In this document: positions 8,613 through 17,297 of the stretch, one piece after another | How positions within the stretch are numbered: the first letter of the stretch is position 1 | Layout of the letters: the number at the start of each line of letters is the position of its first letter | Assembly: GCF_006438785.1 (NCBI RefSeq) | Contig: NZ_RCZB01000007.1 | Location: 62,001 to 126,000, forward strand | DNA: 64,000 nt | Source of the DNA: Rhodanobacter glycinis | GTDB lineage: Bacteria > Pseudomonadota > Gammaproteobacteria > Xanthomonadales > Rhodanobacteraceae | Direction: 5' to 3' | Notes under the pieces: model-generated | The model's database searches: none | Seen by the model: only the letters and a program-made list of their open reading frames with translations | What the model was told of the DNA's origin: nothing | Translations under genes and position numbers: made by a program

Positions 8613-9851
8613 TTATCGGCTGGCGTTCAAGGCCGCCCGCAGCGGTTTCATCAAGGTCGCCGGCTGGGTTCGTTCCAGCCGGATATCCGGTGTGCCGTGC
8701 CAACCCGCCGTGTCGGCGATCACCTTGGCCAGCGCCTGTACCAGGCCCGCGTCGGGCGTCACGCCCGGCTCCAGGAAGAGTGCCTTGACCTCGAACACTC
8801 CATCCGCGCGATGGGCCTTGGCATCGAGTCGGCCGACCAGTCGGCCACGATGCAGGATCGGCAGCACGAAGTAGCCATAGCGTCGCTTCGCCGCCGGGGT
8901 ATAGCACTCGATCGTGTATTCGAAATCGAACATCGCCAGCGCCCGCGCGCGATCCCACACCAGCGGATCGAACGGTGACAGCAGCGCGGTATGGGTGGCG
9001 CGCAGGCGCCCGCGCATTGCCTTGGCCAATACGTCGGCGTGGTCGCGGTGCACGTAGCCCGGCGTGGCCCAGCCTTGCACCGGCACCGCCAGCAATTCAC
9101 CGGTGAGCAGCAGCGGGGCCAGTTCGCGATCGGTAACTTTGGGCTTCAGCCGAAAGTAGTCGGCGATCCAGCACGCCTGGGTCACCCCCAAGGCGCGCAC
9201 GCTGTCGACGATGGCGCGATGCCGCAACTCTGCCGCGGTGAGTGCGTCGGCGGCGTCATCGAAGGGTGGATCGAGCCGGGCCAGCACGTGTTCGGCCAGG
9301 TCGTAGACCCGCTGGAAATTGTCGCGCCGCGCCACCATCAGCTCACCCAGCGCGAACCAGGCTTCCAGCCAGCGCTTCTCCGGCTTCCATTCCCACCAGC
9401 CCGGCTTGCTCGCGCCTTGCGTGCGCGCGAAGTCGGCCGCACGCACCGGGCCGGACGCACGGATGCCGGCCAGCAATGTATCCATGTCGGCACGTTGCTC
9501 GCGATGCATGCGCGCCGCATTCCGATGCGCCCAGTGATGCATGCGCTGATCGTGTCCGCCGCGATGCCACGCGATGTCGGCGGCGCTGACGAAACACGCC
9601 TCGTGTGCCCAGCACTCCGCCAGCCGACCCTGCGCGAGTGCCTCGTCGAGCCACGCCATCGGGTAGCCGCCAAGTCGCGCGTGCAGTACCAGATAGGGGC
9701 TGCGCGCCACTACATGGATGGTGTCGATCTGCAGCAGACGCATGCGTTCGATCATCGCCACCACGTCATCGCGACGCGGACGCCGCCGCAGCGGCTGCAA
9801 CAGACCCTGAGCCGCCAGCTGCATCAGGCGCGCCTGCGCGAGGCTCAGCAC
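8613..9851 (-). CDS. Winged-helix crosslink-repair DNA glycosylase, YcaQ family
   Basis: Glycosylase that unhooks alkylation damage and interstrand crosslinks (AlkX/YcaQ, DUF1006). Very close to E. coli YcaQ throughout: the catalytic QxD region LLQIDTIHVVARSPYLVL, WWEWKP, NFQRVYDL, LSPFDPLVWDR and YGYFVLP. The GTG at 9851 is chosen: AGGTGA lies 7 bases upstream and the resulting 412 residues match the 410 of E. coli. The frame is open upstream to an ATG at 10001, giving 50 more residues without family similarity, which would crowd the divergent gene. Confidence 0.9.
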   Translation of the reverse strand: MLSLAQARLMQLAAQGLLQPLRRRPRRDDVVAMIERMRLLQIDTIHVVARSPYLVLHARLGGYPMAWLDEALAQGRLAECWAHEACFVSAADIAWHRGGHDQRMHHWAHRNAARMHREQRADMDTLLAGIRASGPVRAADFARTQGASKPGWWEWKPEKRWLEAWFALGELMVARRDNFQRVYDLAEHVLARLDPPFDDAADALTAAELRHRAIVDSVRALGVTQACWIADYFRLKPKVTDRELAPLLLTGELLAVPVQGWATPGYVHRDHADVLAKAMRGRLRATHTALLSPFDPLVWDRARALAMFDFEYTIECYTPAAKRRYGYFVLPILHRGRLVGRLDAKAHRADGVFEVKALFLEPGVTPDAGLVQALAKVIADTAGWHGTPDIRLERTQPATLMKPLRAALNASR

Positions 9852-10025
9852 GCGAGGATCACCTGAAGCGTGGCCCAACGACACGGCAGCTTCACGGCTT
9901 GGTGACCAAGATATTGAGCCGGCATTTACAAAGCCCCTGTTAGCGTAATCCCGAGTTGGGCAACCGGTGACGAAAGCCTCGCCTGGCCGACCCATCCGCA
10001 CAAACTATTCTGGCATGGAGTATTG

Positions 10026-10499
10026 ATGATGAAATCTCACAAGCCGTTGTTGTCCGCATTCGCCGTTGGCGCGCTGATGTTCGCCGGTACGCTGATCGCG
10101 CAGGACGTACCGCCACCGCCCGCGCCGGCCATGCCGGCAGCTCCCGCCACGTCACCCGTTCCTGCGGCACCGATGCCGCCCGCCGAGCCGATGCCTTCGT
10201 CCGCGCCGGCTGCGCCGATGCCCTCCAGCGAACCGATGCCTGCGCCCGCGGCCGGCGCTGCGGGTCAGACGAGCTATCAGACGCCGCAGGGTGAAGTCGT
10301 GGTGCGCAGTGTTCCGGCACCCGCTCCCACGATCGGGCCGGCACCGGCCTTCGAGCAACTGTCCGGCGGTGGCAAGTCGATCACTGCCGACCAGGCAGTT
10401 GCGTATCCGCCGCTGGCCAACGATTTCATCCACGCCGACAGCAACCGCAACGGCACGGTCAGCAAGACTGAATACGCCAACTGGACAAAACAGCTCTGA
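10026..10499 (+). CDS. Secreted Pro/Ala-rich protein with C-terminal EF-hand-like loop
   Basis: Exported protein of about 157 residues. A signal peptide (to about residue 26) is followed by a long Pro/Ala/Met-rich stretch (about 28-80) built of PMP, PAAP and PSS units, then a short domain ending with an EF-hand-like Ca2+ loop (HADSNRNGTVSKTEYANW, acidic and Asn ligands with central Gly). Only one loop is seen. The ATG at 10026 follows GGAG; TTG at 10023 and ATG at 10029 are also in frame. Function unknown. Confidence 0.78.
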   Translation: MMKSHKPLLSAFAVGALMFAGTLIAQDVPPPPAPAMPAAPATSPVPAAPMPPAEPMPSSAPAAPMPSSEPMPAPAAGAAGQTSYQTPQGEVVVRSVPAPAPTIGPAPAFEQLSGGGKSITADQAVAYPPLANDFIHADSNRNGTVSKTEYANWTKQL

Positions 10500-10514
10500 C
10501 TGTCTGCCTCATCA

Positions 10515-10544
10515 AGCCGGCCCTGATCCCCATCAGGGCCGGCT
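10515..10544 (+). terminator. Probable terminator hairpin after the EF-hand protein gene
   Basis: Perfect 13-bp stem (agccggccctgat / atcagggccggct) with a 4-base cccc loop, 16 bp after the stop codon. No T-run follows, so it may act as an RNA 3' end stabiliser or a weak terminator. Confidence 0.55.
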
Positions 10545-10638
10545 GGCATGCGCCGGGTTCGGCAATGTCATCTCCATCCAACCGGGGCGCGTGGCCTAGA
10601 CTCCCGCCTCGATCGTCTGCCCGGGAAACCTGCTCCTG

Positions 10639-11730
10639 ATGAAGCCTCACTCCGTTGCCCTGCCGCTGGCGCTGGCCGCCGGCCTGCTCGCCCCTTCCGT
10701 TCATGCGCAAAATCCCGACCCCACCGATATCCGCGCCTGTACCGCGATCGAAAGCGATGCGCAGCGGCTGGCCTGTTACGACCACTCCACCGGCCGGGTG
10801 AACCTGCCGATCGCGCAGAAGCGGGTCGATACCGAAACCGCCACACCAAGCATCTTCAGCCGCGATCGGAAGGAGACGACGGCCGCCGTGGAACCCAACA
10901 CGGAAGTGGCCCTGCCGCTGTCATTGCTCGACAGCCGCTGGGAGCTGACTTCGGAAAGCAAGCTGGGCACCTTCAACGTCCGCGGCTACAAGCCGGTGTA
11001 TGTGTTGCCGGTGTTCGCCACCAGCAACCAGAACAAGCAGCCGTCCAGCCCCAACCCGGACAACACCGTGCCGCGGGGCGAGCAACTGGACAACGTCGAG
11101 GCGAAATTCCAGCTCAGCCTGAAGACCAAGGTCTGGCAGGGCGTCTTCGGCAATACCGGCGACCTGTGGGTCGGCTACACCCAATCGTCGCGCTGGCAGG
11201 TCTACAACGCCGAACAGTCGCGTCCGTTTCGCGAAACCGACTACGAACCCGAGGCGATGCTGGTGTTCGACACCAACTATCACCTGTTCGGCTGGTCTGG
11301 CCGGATGCTCGGCATCGGCATCGATCACCAGTCCAACGGGCGCGACAACCCGCAATCGCGCAGCTGGAACCGGGTGATCGCGAACGTCGGTTTCGAGCGC
11401 AACGGCTGGACCGTGATGATCAGGCCGTGGTGGCGCATCCCCGAATCGCGCAGCACCGACGACAATCCCGACATCAGCAATTACATGGGGCGTGGTGAAG
11501 TGCAGATCGTGCACGAATGGCACGGCCAGGAATTCGGGCTGATGCTGCGCGACTCGTTCCGCGGCGGCAGCCGCCAGCACGGCGCGGCCAAGTTCAGCTG
11601 GAGCTTCCCGCTTGCCGGCAACCTGCGCGGCTACGCCGAGGTCTTCAAGGGCTACGGCGAAAGCCTGATCGATTACAACCACAATGCCACCTATGCCGGC
11701 TTGGGCATCTCGCTGCTCGAGTGGTATTGA
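10639..11730 (+). CDS. pldA: Outer-membrane phospholipase A1
   Basis: Integral outer-membrane phospholipase (OMPLA) that dimerises with Ca2+ and hydrolyses misplaced phospholipids. 363 residues with a signal peptide to about residue 23. The catalytic triad fits H230, S232 (in HQSNGR) and N244 (in RSWNR), the arrangement of E. coli H142/S144/N156. Residues 30-48 form a separate pre-barrel segment with a C34/C46 pair and an RLACYD motif found at the N-terminus of many periplasmic proteins. The C-terminal aromatic residue (LLEWY) suits barrel assembly. Confidence 0.93.
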   Translation: MKPHSVALPLALAAGLLAPSVHAQNPDPTDIRACTAIESDAQRLACYDHSTGRVNLPIAQKRVDTETATPSIFSRDRKETTAAVEPNTEVALPLSLLDSRWELTSESKLGTFNVRGYKPVYVLPVFATSNQNKQPSSPNPDNTVPRGEQLDNVEAKFQLSLKTKVWQGVFGNTGDLWVGYTQSSRWQVYNAEQSRPFRETDYEPEAMLVFDTNYHLFGWSGRMLGIGIDHQSNGRDNPQSRSWNRVIANVGFERNGWTVMIRPWWRIPESRSTDDNPDISNYMGRGEVQIVHEWHGQEFGLMLRDSFRGGSRQHGAAKFSWSFPLAGNLRGYAEVFKGYGESLIDYNHNATYAGLGISLLEWY

Positions 11731-11745
11731 GATAACCGCATGCAC

Positions 11746-11779
11746 GAAGGCCCGGTGATGCGACATCACCGGGCCTTCG
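11746..11779. terminator. Hairpin between convergent pldA and FKBP genes
   Basis: Near-perfect 15-bp stem (gaaggcccggtgatg / catcaccgggccttc) with a 3-base loop between convergent genes. It is followed on the plus strand by a weak T-rich stretch (cctttcc), so it probably ends pldA transcription and may serve both directions. Confidence 0.7.
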
Positions 11780-11811
11780 CCTTTCCGGGTGGAGCGATCG
11801 CGCCGCAGTGA

Positions 11812-12294
11812 TCAGTGGTGATGGCCACCGGCGCCATGCACGTGGCCGTGCGCCAGCTCTTCTTCGCTGGCAGTACGCACGTCGGTCACTTCGATGGCGA
11901 AGTGCAAGGTCTTGCCGGCGAGCGGGTGATTGCCGTCGATGAACACCTTGTCGTCCTCGACCTTGGTGACGGTGACGTTGATCTCGCCCTGCGGGCCACG
12001 GCCCTGGAACTGCATGCCGGGCTGGATATCCTCCACGCCCTGGAAGGCTTCACGCGGCACTTCCTGCATCAGTTCGGCGTGGTGCACGCCATAGCCCTCT
12101 TCGGGGGTCACATCGGCATTGAACTTGTCGCCGACCGTGCGGCCTTCCATCTGCTTTTCCAGACCCGGCACGATCTGGCCGCTGCCATGCAGGTAGGTCA
12201 GTGGCTCGCGACCTTCGGAGCTGTCGATGACCTGACCCTGGTCATCGGTCAGCGTGTAGTGGAAGGCAGCAACGGAGTTCTGGGCAATCTGCAT
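11812..12294 (-). CDS. FKBP-type peptidyl-prolyl isomerase, SlyD-like
   Basis: 160-residue prolyl isomerase and chaperone. The FKBP part (about 1-70 and 120-141) surrounds an insert-in-flap domain (about 71-120), the SlyD layout. The tail from 149 is His-rich (H149, H151, H153, H158-160), shorter than the E. coli SlyD tail but able to bind Ni2+ or Zn2+. The ATG at 12294 (MQIAQNSVAAFHYTL) matches the family start; the frame runs further upstream without similarity. Divergent from dacB. Confidence 0.93.
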   Translation of the reverse strand: MQIAQNSVAAFHYTLTDDQGQVIDSSEGREPLTYLHGSGQIVPGLEKQMEGRTVGDKFNADVTPEEGYGVHHAELMQEVPREAFQGVEDIQPGMQFQGRGPQGEINVTVTKVEDDKVFIDGNHPLAGKTLHFAIEVTDVRTASEEELAHGHVHGAGGHHH

Positions 12295-12410
12295 GAAGAT
12301 CTCGCGAATAGGTTCAAGTCCGCCGGCCAGGTGCCGACACGAACGCGCAAGATTACCAGAACACGGCAGAACGCCCTGCAGGTTGCGGCGGAATTGGCGA
12401 TACTGCGGCC

Positions 12411-13952
12411 ATGATCCCGTTGCCACGTCGTTGCCCGTATCGCTTTTCCGTCTGCGCGCCGATCATCGCCGTCTGCCTGCTCGCCGTGTCGATGCCGGCA
12501 GCCGCGGCAGCGCTGGCGACACCCGGCGCCAGCACCGTCGCCGGGTTGATGGCACAGATCGATGCCCGGATTGGCCAGCCGCGCTTCGCCGCGGCCAGCT
12601 GGGGCATTGCCGTGGTTTCGCTCGACAGTGGCCGCGCGCTGTACACGCACCGCGCCGACCAGTTGCTGCAGCCCGCCTCCACGGCGAAGTTGTTCACCGC
12701 CGCGCTGAGCCTCTCCGCGCTGGGCACGGACTATCGGATACCAACCCGGTTGCTTGCCGACGGCCGTATCGTGAATGGACGTCTGAACGGCTCGCTGATC
12801 CTGCAGGGCATGGGCGATCCCACGCTCGGCACCGCCGGCAGCGGCGACTGGGCCGAGCAACTGGCCAGCCAGGCAGCCGCGCGCGGCGTGCGCTTCGTGC
12901 GCGGCGACCTGATCGCCGACGACAGCTACTTCGCGGGGCCATCGTTTGGCAGCGGCTGGGAGGCTGGCGATCTGCAGAGCTGGTTTGCGGTGCCGTCCTC
13001 CGCCCTGAGCGTGCAGGAGAACATCGTCAACGTCACGGTGAGTCCGGGGCGGACGCCCGGCCGCCCGGCCCGGCTGGATTTTTCCCCTGCCGAGGCCAGA
13101 CCCGACCTGGTCAGACAGCTGGTCACCAGCGCGGCCGGCACGCCAAATGACATCAACCTGTACCGTGCCCCGGGCGACGACACGCTGCATGCCTTCGGCA
13201 GCATCGCCGCTGACTCCACGGCGCAGCATTTCAAGCTGGCGATGGTGGATCCCGCGCTGGTGGCCGGCATGCAGTTGCGGCAGGCGTTGAAACATCGCGG
13301 CATCCACCTCGCTGGCAAACTGCGTGTCGTCCATTGGCCGCAAGGCGGTTCGGCATCGCACGCCTCGGCCGGCATGCTCGGTGAAGTACTTTCACCAGCG
13401 CTGCGGGACATCCTGCAGCAAGGCCTCAAACGCTCGCAAAATCTGTATCTGCAGAATTTGCTGCTGAGCGTCGGTGCGCGTGATCAGGCCATCCCCACGA
13501 CCGGCTTCAGCAACACCGAAAGCCGCGGCATCATGGCCCTGCGGCAACTGCTGGCAGAGATCGGGATTCCGGCATCGGCGAGCCTGATCGATGAAGGCAC
13601 CGGGTTGTCACGCCGCAATCTGGTCACGCCGAACGCACTGGTTCGCCTGCTCGTCTACCTGGCGGCACAGCCGTATGCGGACGTAGTGCGCGAGGCGCTG
13701 CCGGTCGCCGGAGTCGACGGCACCCTGATCGGCCACATGCGCCGCACCGCCGCCGAAAACAATGTGCGTGCGAAGTCCGGAAGCATGGCCTACGTGCACT
13801 GCCTGGCCGGCTATGTCACCACGGCAGCGGGCGAACGGCTGGCGTTCGCGATCATGCTGAACAATTACGATCGACCGGACGATGCACCCAGCATCGGCAG
13901 CGATGTGGATGAGATCGCGGTGTTGCTGGCGAACTATCGCGGCCGCGAATGA
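12411..13952 (+). CDS. dacB: D-alanyl-D-alanine carboxypeptidase/endopeptidase (PBP4)
   Basis: Periplasmic low-molecular-mass penicillin-binding protein of class C (peptidase S13) that trims or cleaves peptidoglycan cross-bridges. 513 residues with a signal peptide to about 34. The three active-site motifs are S90-TA-K93 (SxxK), S342-Q-N344 (SxN) and K455-S-G457 (KSG). The long insertion between SxxK and SxN (about 250 residues) is the PBP4 domain II/III insert. Confidence 0.93.
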   Translation: MIPLPRRCPYRFSVCAPIIAVCLLAVSMPAAAAALATPGASTVAGLMAQIDARIGQPRFAAASWGIAVVSLDSGRALYTHRADQLLQPASTAKLFTAALSLSALGTDYRIPTRLLADGRIVNGRLNGSLILQGMGDPTLGTAGSGDWAEQLASQAAARGVRFVRGDLIADDSYFAGPSFGSGWEAGDLQSWFAVPSSALSVQENIVNVTVSPGRTPGRPARLDFSPAEARPDLVRQLVTSAAGTPNDINLYRAPGDDTLHAFGSIAADSTAQHFKLAMVDPALVAGMQLRQALKHRGIHLAGKLRVVHWPQGGSASHASAGMLGEVLSPALRDILQQGLKRSQNLYLQNLLLSVGARDQAIPTTGFSNTESRGIMALRQLLAEIGIPASASLIDEGTGLSRRNLVTPNALVRLLVYLAAQPYADVVREALPVAGVDGTLIGHMRRTAAENNVRAKSGSMAYVHCLAGYVTTAAGERLAFAIMLNNYDRPDDAPSIGSDVDEIAVLLANYRGRE

Positions 13953-13971
13953 GCAAGGCCGCTTCGGGACA

Positions 13972-14457
13972 TCAGCCGCCCAGCCGGGCCAGCGTGTCCT
14001 TGCCGATTTTTTCCGGCGTGTCGGTGGAGGCGTAGCGCTTCACCACCTGGCCGTCCGCGTCGACCAGGAATTTGGTGAAGTTCCACTTGATCGACTCGCT
14101 GCCGAGGATGCCCTTGCCCTCGCTCTTCAGCCACTTGTACAGCGGGTCGGCGTGTTCGCCGTTCACCTCGACCTTGGCGAACATCGGGAAGGTCACGTCG
14201 TACTGCGTGTTGCAGAACGTCCTGATCTCGGCCTCGTCGCCAGGCTCCTGGTGACCGAACTGGTTGCAGGGAAACCCCATCACCACCAGGCCCTGGTCGC
14301 GCTGGTCCTGCCACAGGTTTTCCAGACCCTGGTACTGCGGAGTGAAACCGCACTTGGAAGCCACGTTGACGATCAACAGCGTCTTTCCGCGCCATTCGGC
14401 GAGCGAACGCGGGTTGCCATCGATATCGCGAACGGTGAAATCGTAAACGCTGGACAT
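13972..14457 (-). CDS. Glutathione peroxidase (thioredoxin-dependent type)
   Basis: 161-residue thiol peroxidase of the GPx fold. The catalytic set fits C36 (ASKCGFTPQY), Q70 (GFPCNQFGHQEPG), W125 and N126 (IKWNFTKF). C82 (FCNTQY) is placed as the resolving cysteine of the thioredoxin-using bacterial GPx class. A cysteine rather than selenocysteine is used. It overlaps no neighbour and is divergent from metN. Confidence 0.94.
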   Translation of the reverse strand: MSSVYDFTVRDIDGNPRSLAEWRGKTLLIVNVASKCGFTPQYQGLENLWQDQRDQGLVVMGFPCNQFGHQEPGDEAEIRTFCNTQYDVTFPMFAKVEVNGEHADPLYKWLKSEGKGILGSESIKWNFTKFLVDADGQVVKRYASTDTPEKIGKDTLARLGG

Positions 14458-14557
14458 GACGGGCTCCGTCTTGATGGATCAATCCAGCAGCATACGCCAT
14501 CGCCGGTCCCGACCGTGGCATAGAATGAGGCTTTCGCCTGAAGGCCATATCTCCGCC

Positions 14558-15568
14558 GTGATCCGCTTCGTCGATGTCCACAAGTCCTACCGTGTCGACG
14601 GCAGGGACATCCCCGCGCTGCAGCCCTTCAGCCTCGACATCGCCGATGGCGAGGTATTCGGCATCATCGGCTTGTCAGGTGCCGGCAAGTCGACGCTTAT
14701 ACGGCTGGTCAACCTGCTCGAACGGCCCAGCGGCGGCACCATCTTCGTCGGCGATACCGAAATGACGGCGCTGGCCGAACCCGCATTGCGCGCACAGCGC
14801 CGGCGCATCGGCATGATCTTCCAGCACTTCAACCTGCTCGCCTCGCAGACCGTGGCGGACAACGTCGCGTTTCCGATGCGGCTGGCCGGTGAACACAGCG
14901 CGTCTGTCCTGCGCGCCCGCGTCGATGAACTGCTGGCGCGTGTCGGCCTGAGTACGCACGCCGACAAGTACCCCTCGCAGCTTTCCGGGGGCCAGAAGCA
15001 GCGTGTCGGCATTGCCCGCGCGCTGGCCAACCGGCCATCGATCCTGCTGTGCGACGAGGCCACCAGCGCGCTCGATCCGCAGACCACTGCTTCGGTGCTG
15101 GAACTGCTGGCCGAGATCAACCGCGAGCTTGAACTCACCATCGTGCTGATCACCCACGAGATGGACGTGGTGCGCCGCGTCTGCGACCGCGTGGCAGTGC
15201 TCGATGCCGGCGTCATCGTGGAGCGCGGCGCGGTGGCCGACGTGTTCCTGCACCCACAGCACGACACCACGCGACGCTTCGTCAACGAGGCGCTGCCGGA
15301 AGAGGCGGCGAGTGAACTGGCGCCGTTCGCGCAAGTGCCCGGCCGCATCCTGCGACTGAGTTTCCGCGGCGATACCACGCTGACCCCGGCACTGGGCCGT
15401 GTGGCGCGCGACACCGGCATCGACTTCAACATCCTCGCCGGGCGCATCGACCGCATCAAGAACCTGCCATACGGCCAGCTCACGCTGGCGGTCCAGGGCG
15501 AGCGCGTGGATGTCGCCATGGCCGCATTGCGCGAAGCGGGCATCGAGATCGAGGAGTTGCCCCGATGA
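14558..15568 (+). CDS. metN: Methionine ABC transporter ATP-binding protein
   Basis: ATPase of the D/L-methionine importer. With the GTG at 14558 it has 336 residues, matching Xanthomonas and E. coli MetN starts. Walker A is GLSGAGKS (38-45), the signature LSGGQKQR and Walker B LLCDEATSALD follow, and the C-terminal NIL domain (about 260-336) is the allosteric methionine sensor of the family. In-frame ATGs lie upstream (14456, 14525) but code for non-homologous residues. The stop overlaps the metI start by 4 bp (ATGA), so translation is coupled. Confidence 0.92.
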   Translation: MIRFVDVHKSYRVDGRDIPALQPFSLDIADGEVFGIIGLSGAGKSTLIRLVNLLERPSGGTIFVGDTEMTALAEPALRAQRRRIGMIFQHFNLLASQTVADNVAFPMRLAGEHSASVLRARVDELLARVGLSTHADKYPSQLSGGQKQRVGIARALANRPSILLCDEATSALDPQTTASVLELLAEINRELELTIVLITHEMDVVRRVCDRVAVLDAGVIVERGAVADVFLHPQHDTTRRFVNEALPEEAASELAPFAQVPGRILRLSFRGDTTLTPALGRVARDTGIDFNILAGRIDRIKNLPYGQLTLAVQGERVDVAMAALREAGIEIEELPR

Positions 15569-16242
15569 ACCCGCTGCAGAAACTGCTCCCCAACATCGAC
15601 GACTGGGGCGAGATCGGACGCGCCTGCATCGACACCTTGCTGATGCTGGGTGGCTCGCTGCTGCTCACCGTGCTGATCGGCCTGCCGCTGGGCGTGCTGC
15701 TTTACCTCACCGGCAAGGGCCAGCTCCGGCCGATGCCCAAGCTCTATGCGGTGACTTCGCTGCTGGTGAATATCCTGCGCTCCGTGCCGTTCATCATCCT
15801 GATGATCGTGCTGATGCCGGTGACGTATTTTCTGGTCGGCACCAAGCTAGGCATCCGCGGCGCGATCCCGCCGCTGGTGATCGGCGCCGCGCCGTTCTTT
15901 GCGCGGCTGGTGGAAACCGCATTGCGCGAAGTGCAGCAAGGCGTGATCGAGGCTAGCCAGGCGATGGGCGCCAGCCTGTGGCAGATCGTGCGCCACGTGC
16001 TGCTGCCGGAAGCGCGCGGCGGCCTGTTCGCCGGCATCACGGTTACCGCGATCGCACTGGTCGGTTACACCGCGATGGGTGGTGCGATCGGCTCCGGCGG
16101 CCTTGGCGACCTGGCCTATCGCTACGGCTACCTCAGTTACAAGTCCGACTACATGCTGGTCACCGTGGTGCTGCTGATCGTGCTGGTACAGCTGTTGCAG
16201 ATGCTCGGCGACCGTATCGTGACGCGTTATAAGCGGCACTGA
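15565..16242 (+). CDS. metI: Methionine ABC transporter permease
   Basis: 225-residue inner-membrane permease with five predicted transmembrane segments. The EAA-loop coupling helix is visible as EASQAMGASLWQIVRHVLLPEA (written from about residue 129 onward), followed by the GYTAMGGAIGSGGLGDLA signature of MetI. It is the partner of MetN and MetQ, translationally coupled to metN. The start MNPLQKLLP follows directly on the metN end. Confidence 0.94.
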   Translation: MNPLQKLLPNIDDWGEIGRACIDTLLMLGGSLLLTVLIGLPLGVLLYLTGKGQLRPMPKLYAVTSLLVNILRSVPFIILMIVLMPVTYFLVGTKLGIRGAIPPLVIGAAPFFARLVETALREVQQGVIEASQAMGASLWQIVRHVLLPEARGGLFAGITVTAIALVGYTAMGGAIGSGGLGDLAYRYGYLSYKSDYMLVTVVLLIVLVQLLQMLGDRIVTRYKRH

Positions 16243-16250
16243 TTTGGTTA

Positions 16251-16548
16251 TTTGCGTTTGGCGGTATAGGCGGCCTACTTTGATTGGCCGCCCATGAGAA
16301 TCACCGCCATGAGATTGCTGCTAGCTGCCATCGCCGCCATCTTGGCCCTGCTCCTGCTGGCCGGCTATGCCGCGCCAAAGGCCTGACGGATTACAGGCAG
16401 TGCCGACCCCCTGTTTGTGTTTGGCAGTATAGACGTCTTATTATTGTGCGCCGCACAAGTGAATCCGCCATGAGACTGCTGCTAGCCACCCTTGCCACTA
16501 CGCTGACCCTGCTCTTGCTGACGGGCTGTTCTGCGCCGCAAGAGGACA
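16251..16548 (+). repeat. Degenerate tandem duplication of the metQ upstream region and signal-peptide codons
   Basis: Two related units, about 16251-16386 and 16413-16548, offset by about 161 bp. Matching landmarks are tttgcgtttggcggtata against tttgtgtttggcagtata, and ccgccatgagattgctgctagc against ccgccatgagactgctgctagc, continuing through the lipoprotein signal codons to the Ala-Pro-Lys/Gln positions. The second unit is the functional start of metQ; the first ends in an in-frame stop. Confidence 0.8.
16294..16386 (+). pseudogene. Truncated duplicate of metQ 5' end (30-codon remnant)
   Basis: An open frame of 30 codons (MRITAMRLLLAAIAAILALL, then LLAGYAAPKA) lies between metI and metQ. 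From the second Met it aligns with the MetQ signal peptide (MRLLLATLATTLTLLLLTGC). The lipobox cysteine is replaced by tyrosine, and a TGA stops the frame five codons later. It is best read as a decayed duplicate. Translation as a short membrane peptide, or an effect on metQ expression, is possible but unsupported. Confidence 0.65.
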
Positions 16549-17267
16549 GCCAGACGCTCCGCGTGGCTGCCACCGCGATCCCGCACGCGGAAATCCTCAA
16601 GCAGGCCAAGCCGCCGCTGGCGAAGGAAGGCGTGGATCTGCAGATCAAGGTGTTCGCCGACTACGTGCAGCCGAACACGCAGTTGGCGGAAAAGAACATC
16701 GACCTGAACTACTTCCAGACCAAGCCCTACCTGGACGCGTTCAACCGCGAACGCGGTACCCATCTCGTCATCATTACCGGCGTGCACATCGAACCGTTCG
16801 GCGCGTATTCGCACAAGCTCAAGAACATCGACCAACTGCCCGATGGTGCCAGCGTGACCCTGCCGAACGATCCCAGCAACAACAGCCGCGCGTTGCTGCT
16901 GCTGGCGAAGCATGGCCTGATCACGTTGAAGGACCCGAACAATGAACTGTCCACGCTGAAGGACATCACTGCGAATCCAAAGCACCTGAAGTTTCGCGAG
17001 CTGGAAGCGGCAATGCTGCCGCGCACGCTGGACGAGGTGGACCTGGCCCTGATCAACACCAACTACGCGCTGGCTGCCGGCCTGAATCCAACGAAAGACG
17101 CGCTGCTTATCGAGGACAGGAATTCGCCGTACGTGAACTATCTGGTCGGCCGCCCCGACAACCAGAACGACCCGCGCGTGCAGAAACTGGCCAAGGTACT
17201 CAACGGTCCGGAGATCAGGGCATTCATCGAACAGAAGTATCACGGCGCCGTGCTGCCGGTGTTCTGA
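16470..17267 (+). CDS. metQ: Methionine-binding lipoprotein
   Basis: Substrate-binding lipoprotein of the methionine importer (NlpA family), 266 residues. The signal peptide ends with the lipobox LTG-C20. Typical NlpA stretches follow: VAATAIPHAEILKQ, DLNYFQTKPYLDAF and PNDPSNNSRALLLL. The ATG at 16470 is chosen because the signal peptide begins there; the upstream part of the frame lies in the duplicated spacer. The 227-bp gap after metI holds the duplication, so metQ may have its own promoter. Confidence 0.94.
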   Translation: MRLLLATLATTLTLLLLTGCSAPQEDSQTLRVAATAIPHAEILKQAKPPLAKEGVDLQIKVFADYVQPNTQLAEKNIDLNYFQTKPYLDAFNRERGTHLVIITGVHIEPFGAYSHKLKNIDQLPDGASVTLPNDPSNNSRALLLLAKHGLITLKDPNNELSTLKDITANPKHLKFRELEAAMLPRTLDEVDLALINTNYALAAGLNPTKDALLIEDRNSPYVNYLVGRPDNQNDPRVQKLAKVLNGPEIRAFIEQKYHGAVLPVF

Positions 17268-17297
17268 CGCGCTGCCCGCATGGCCTGCAGGCGAGTA

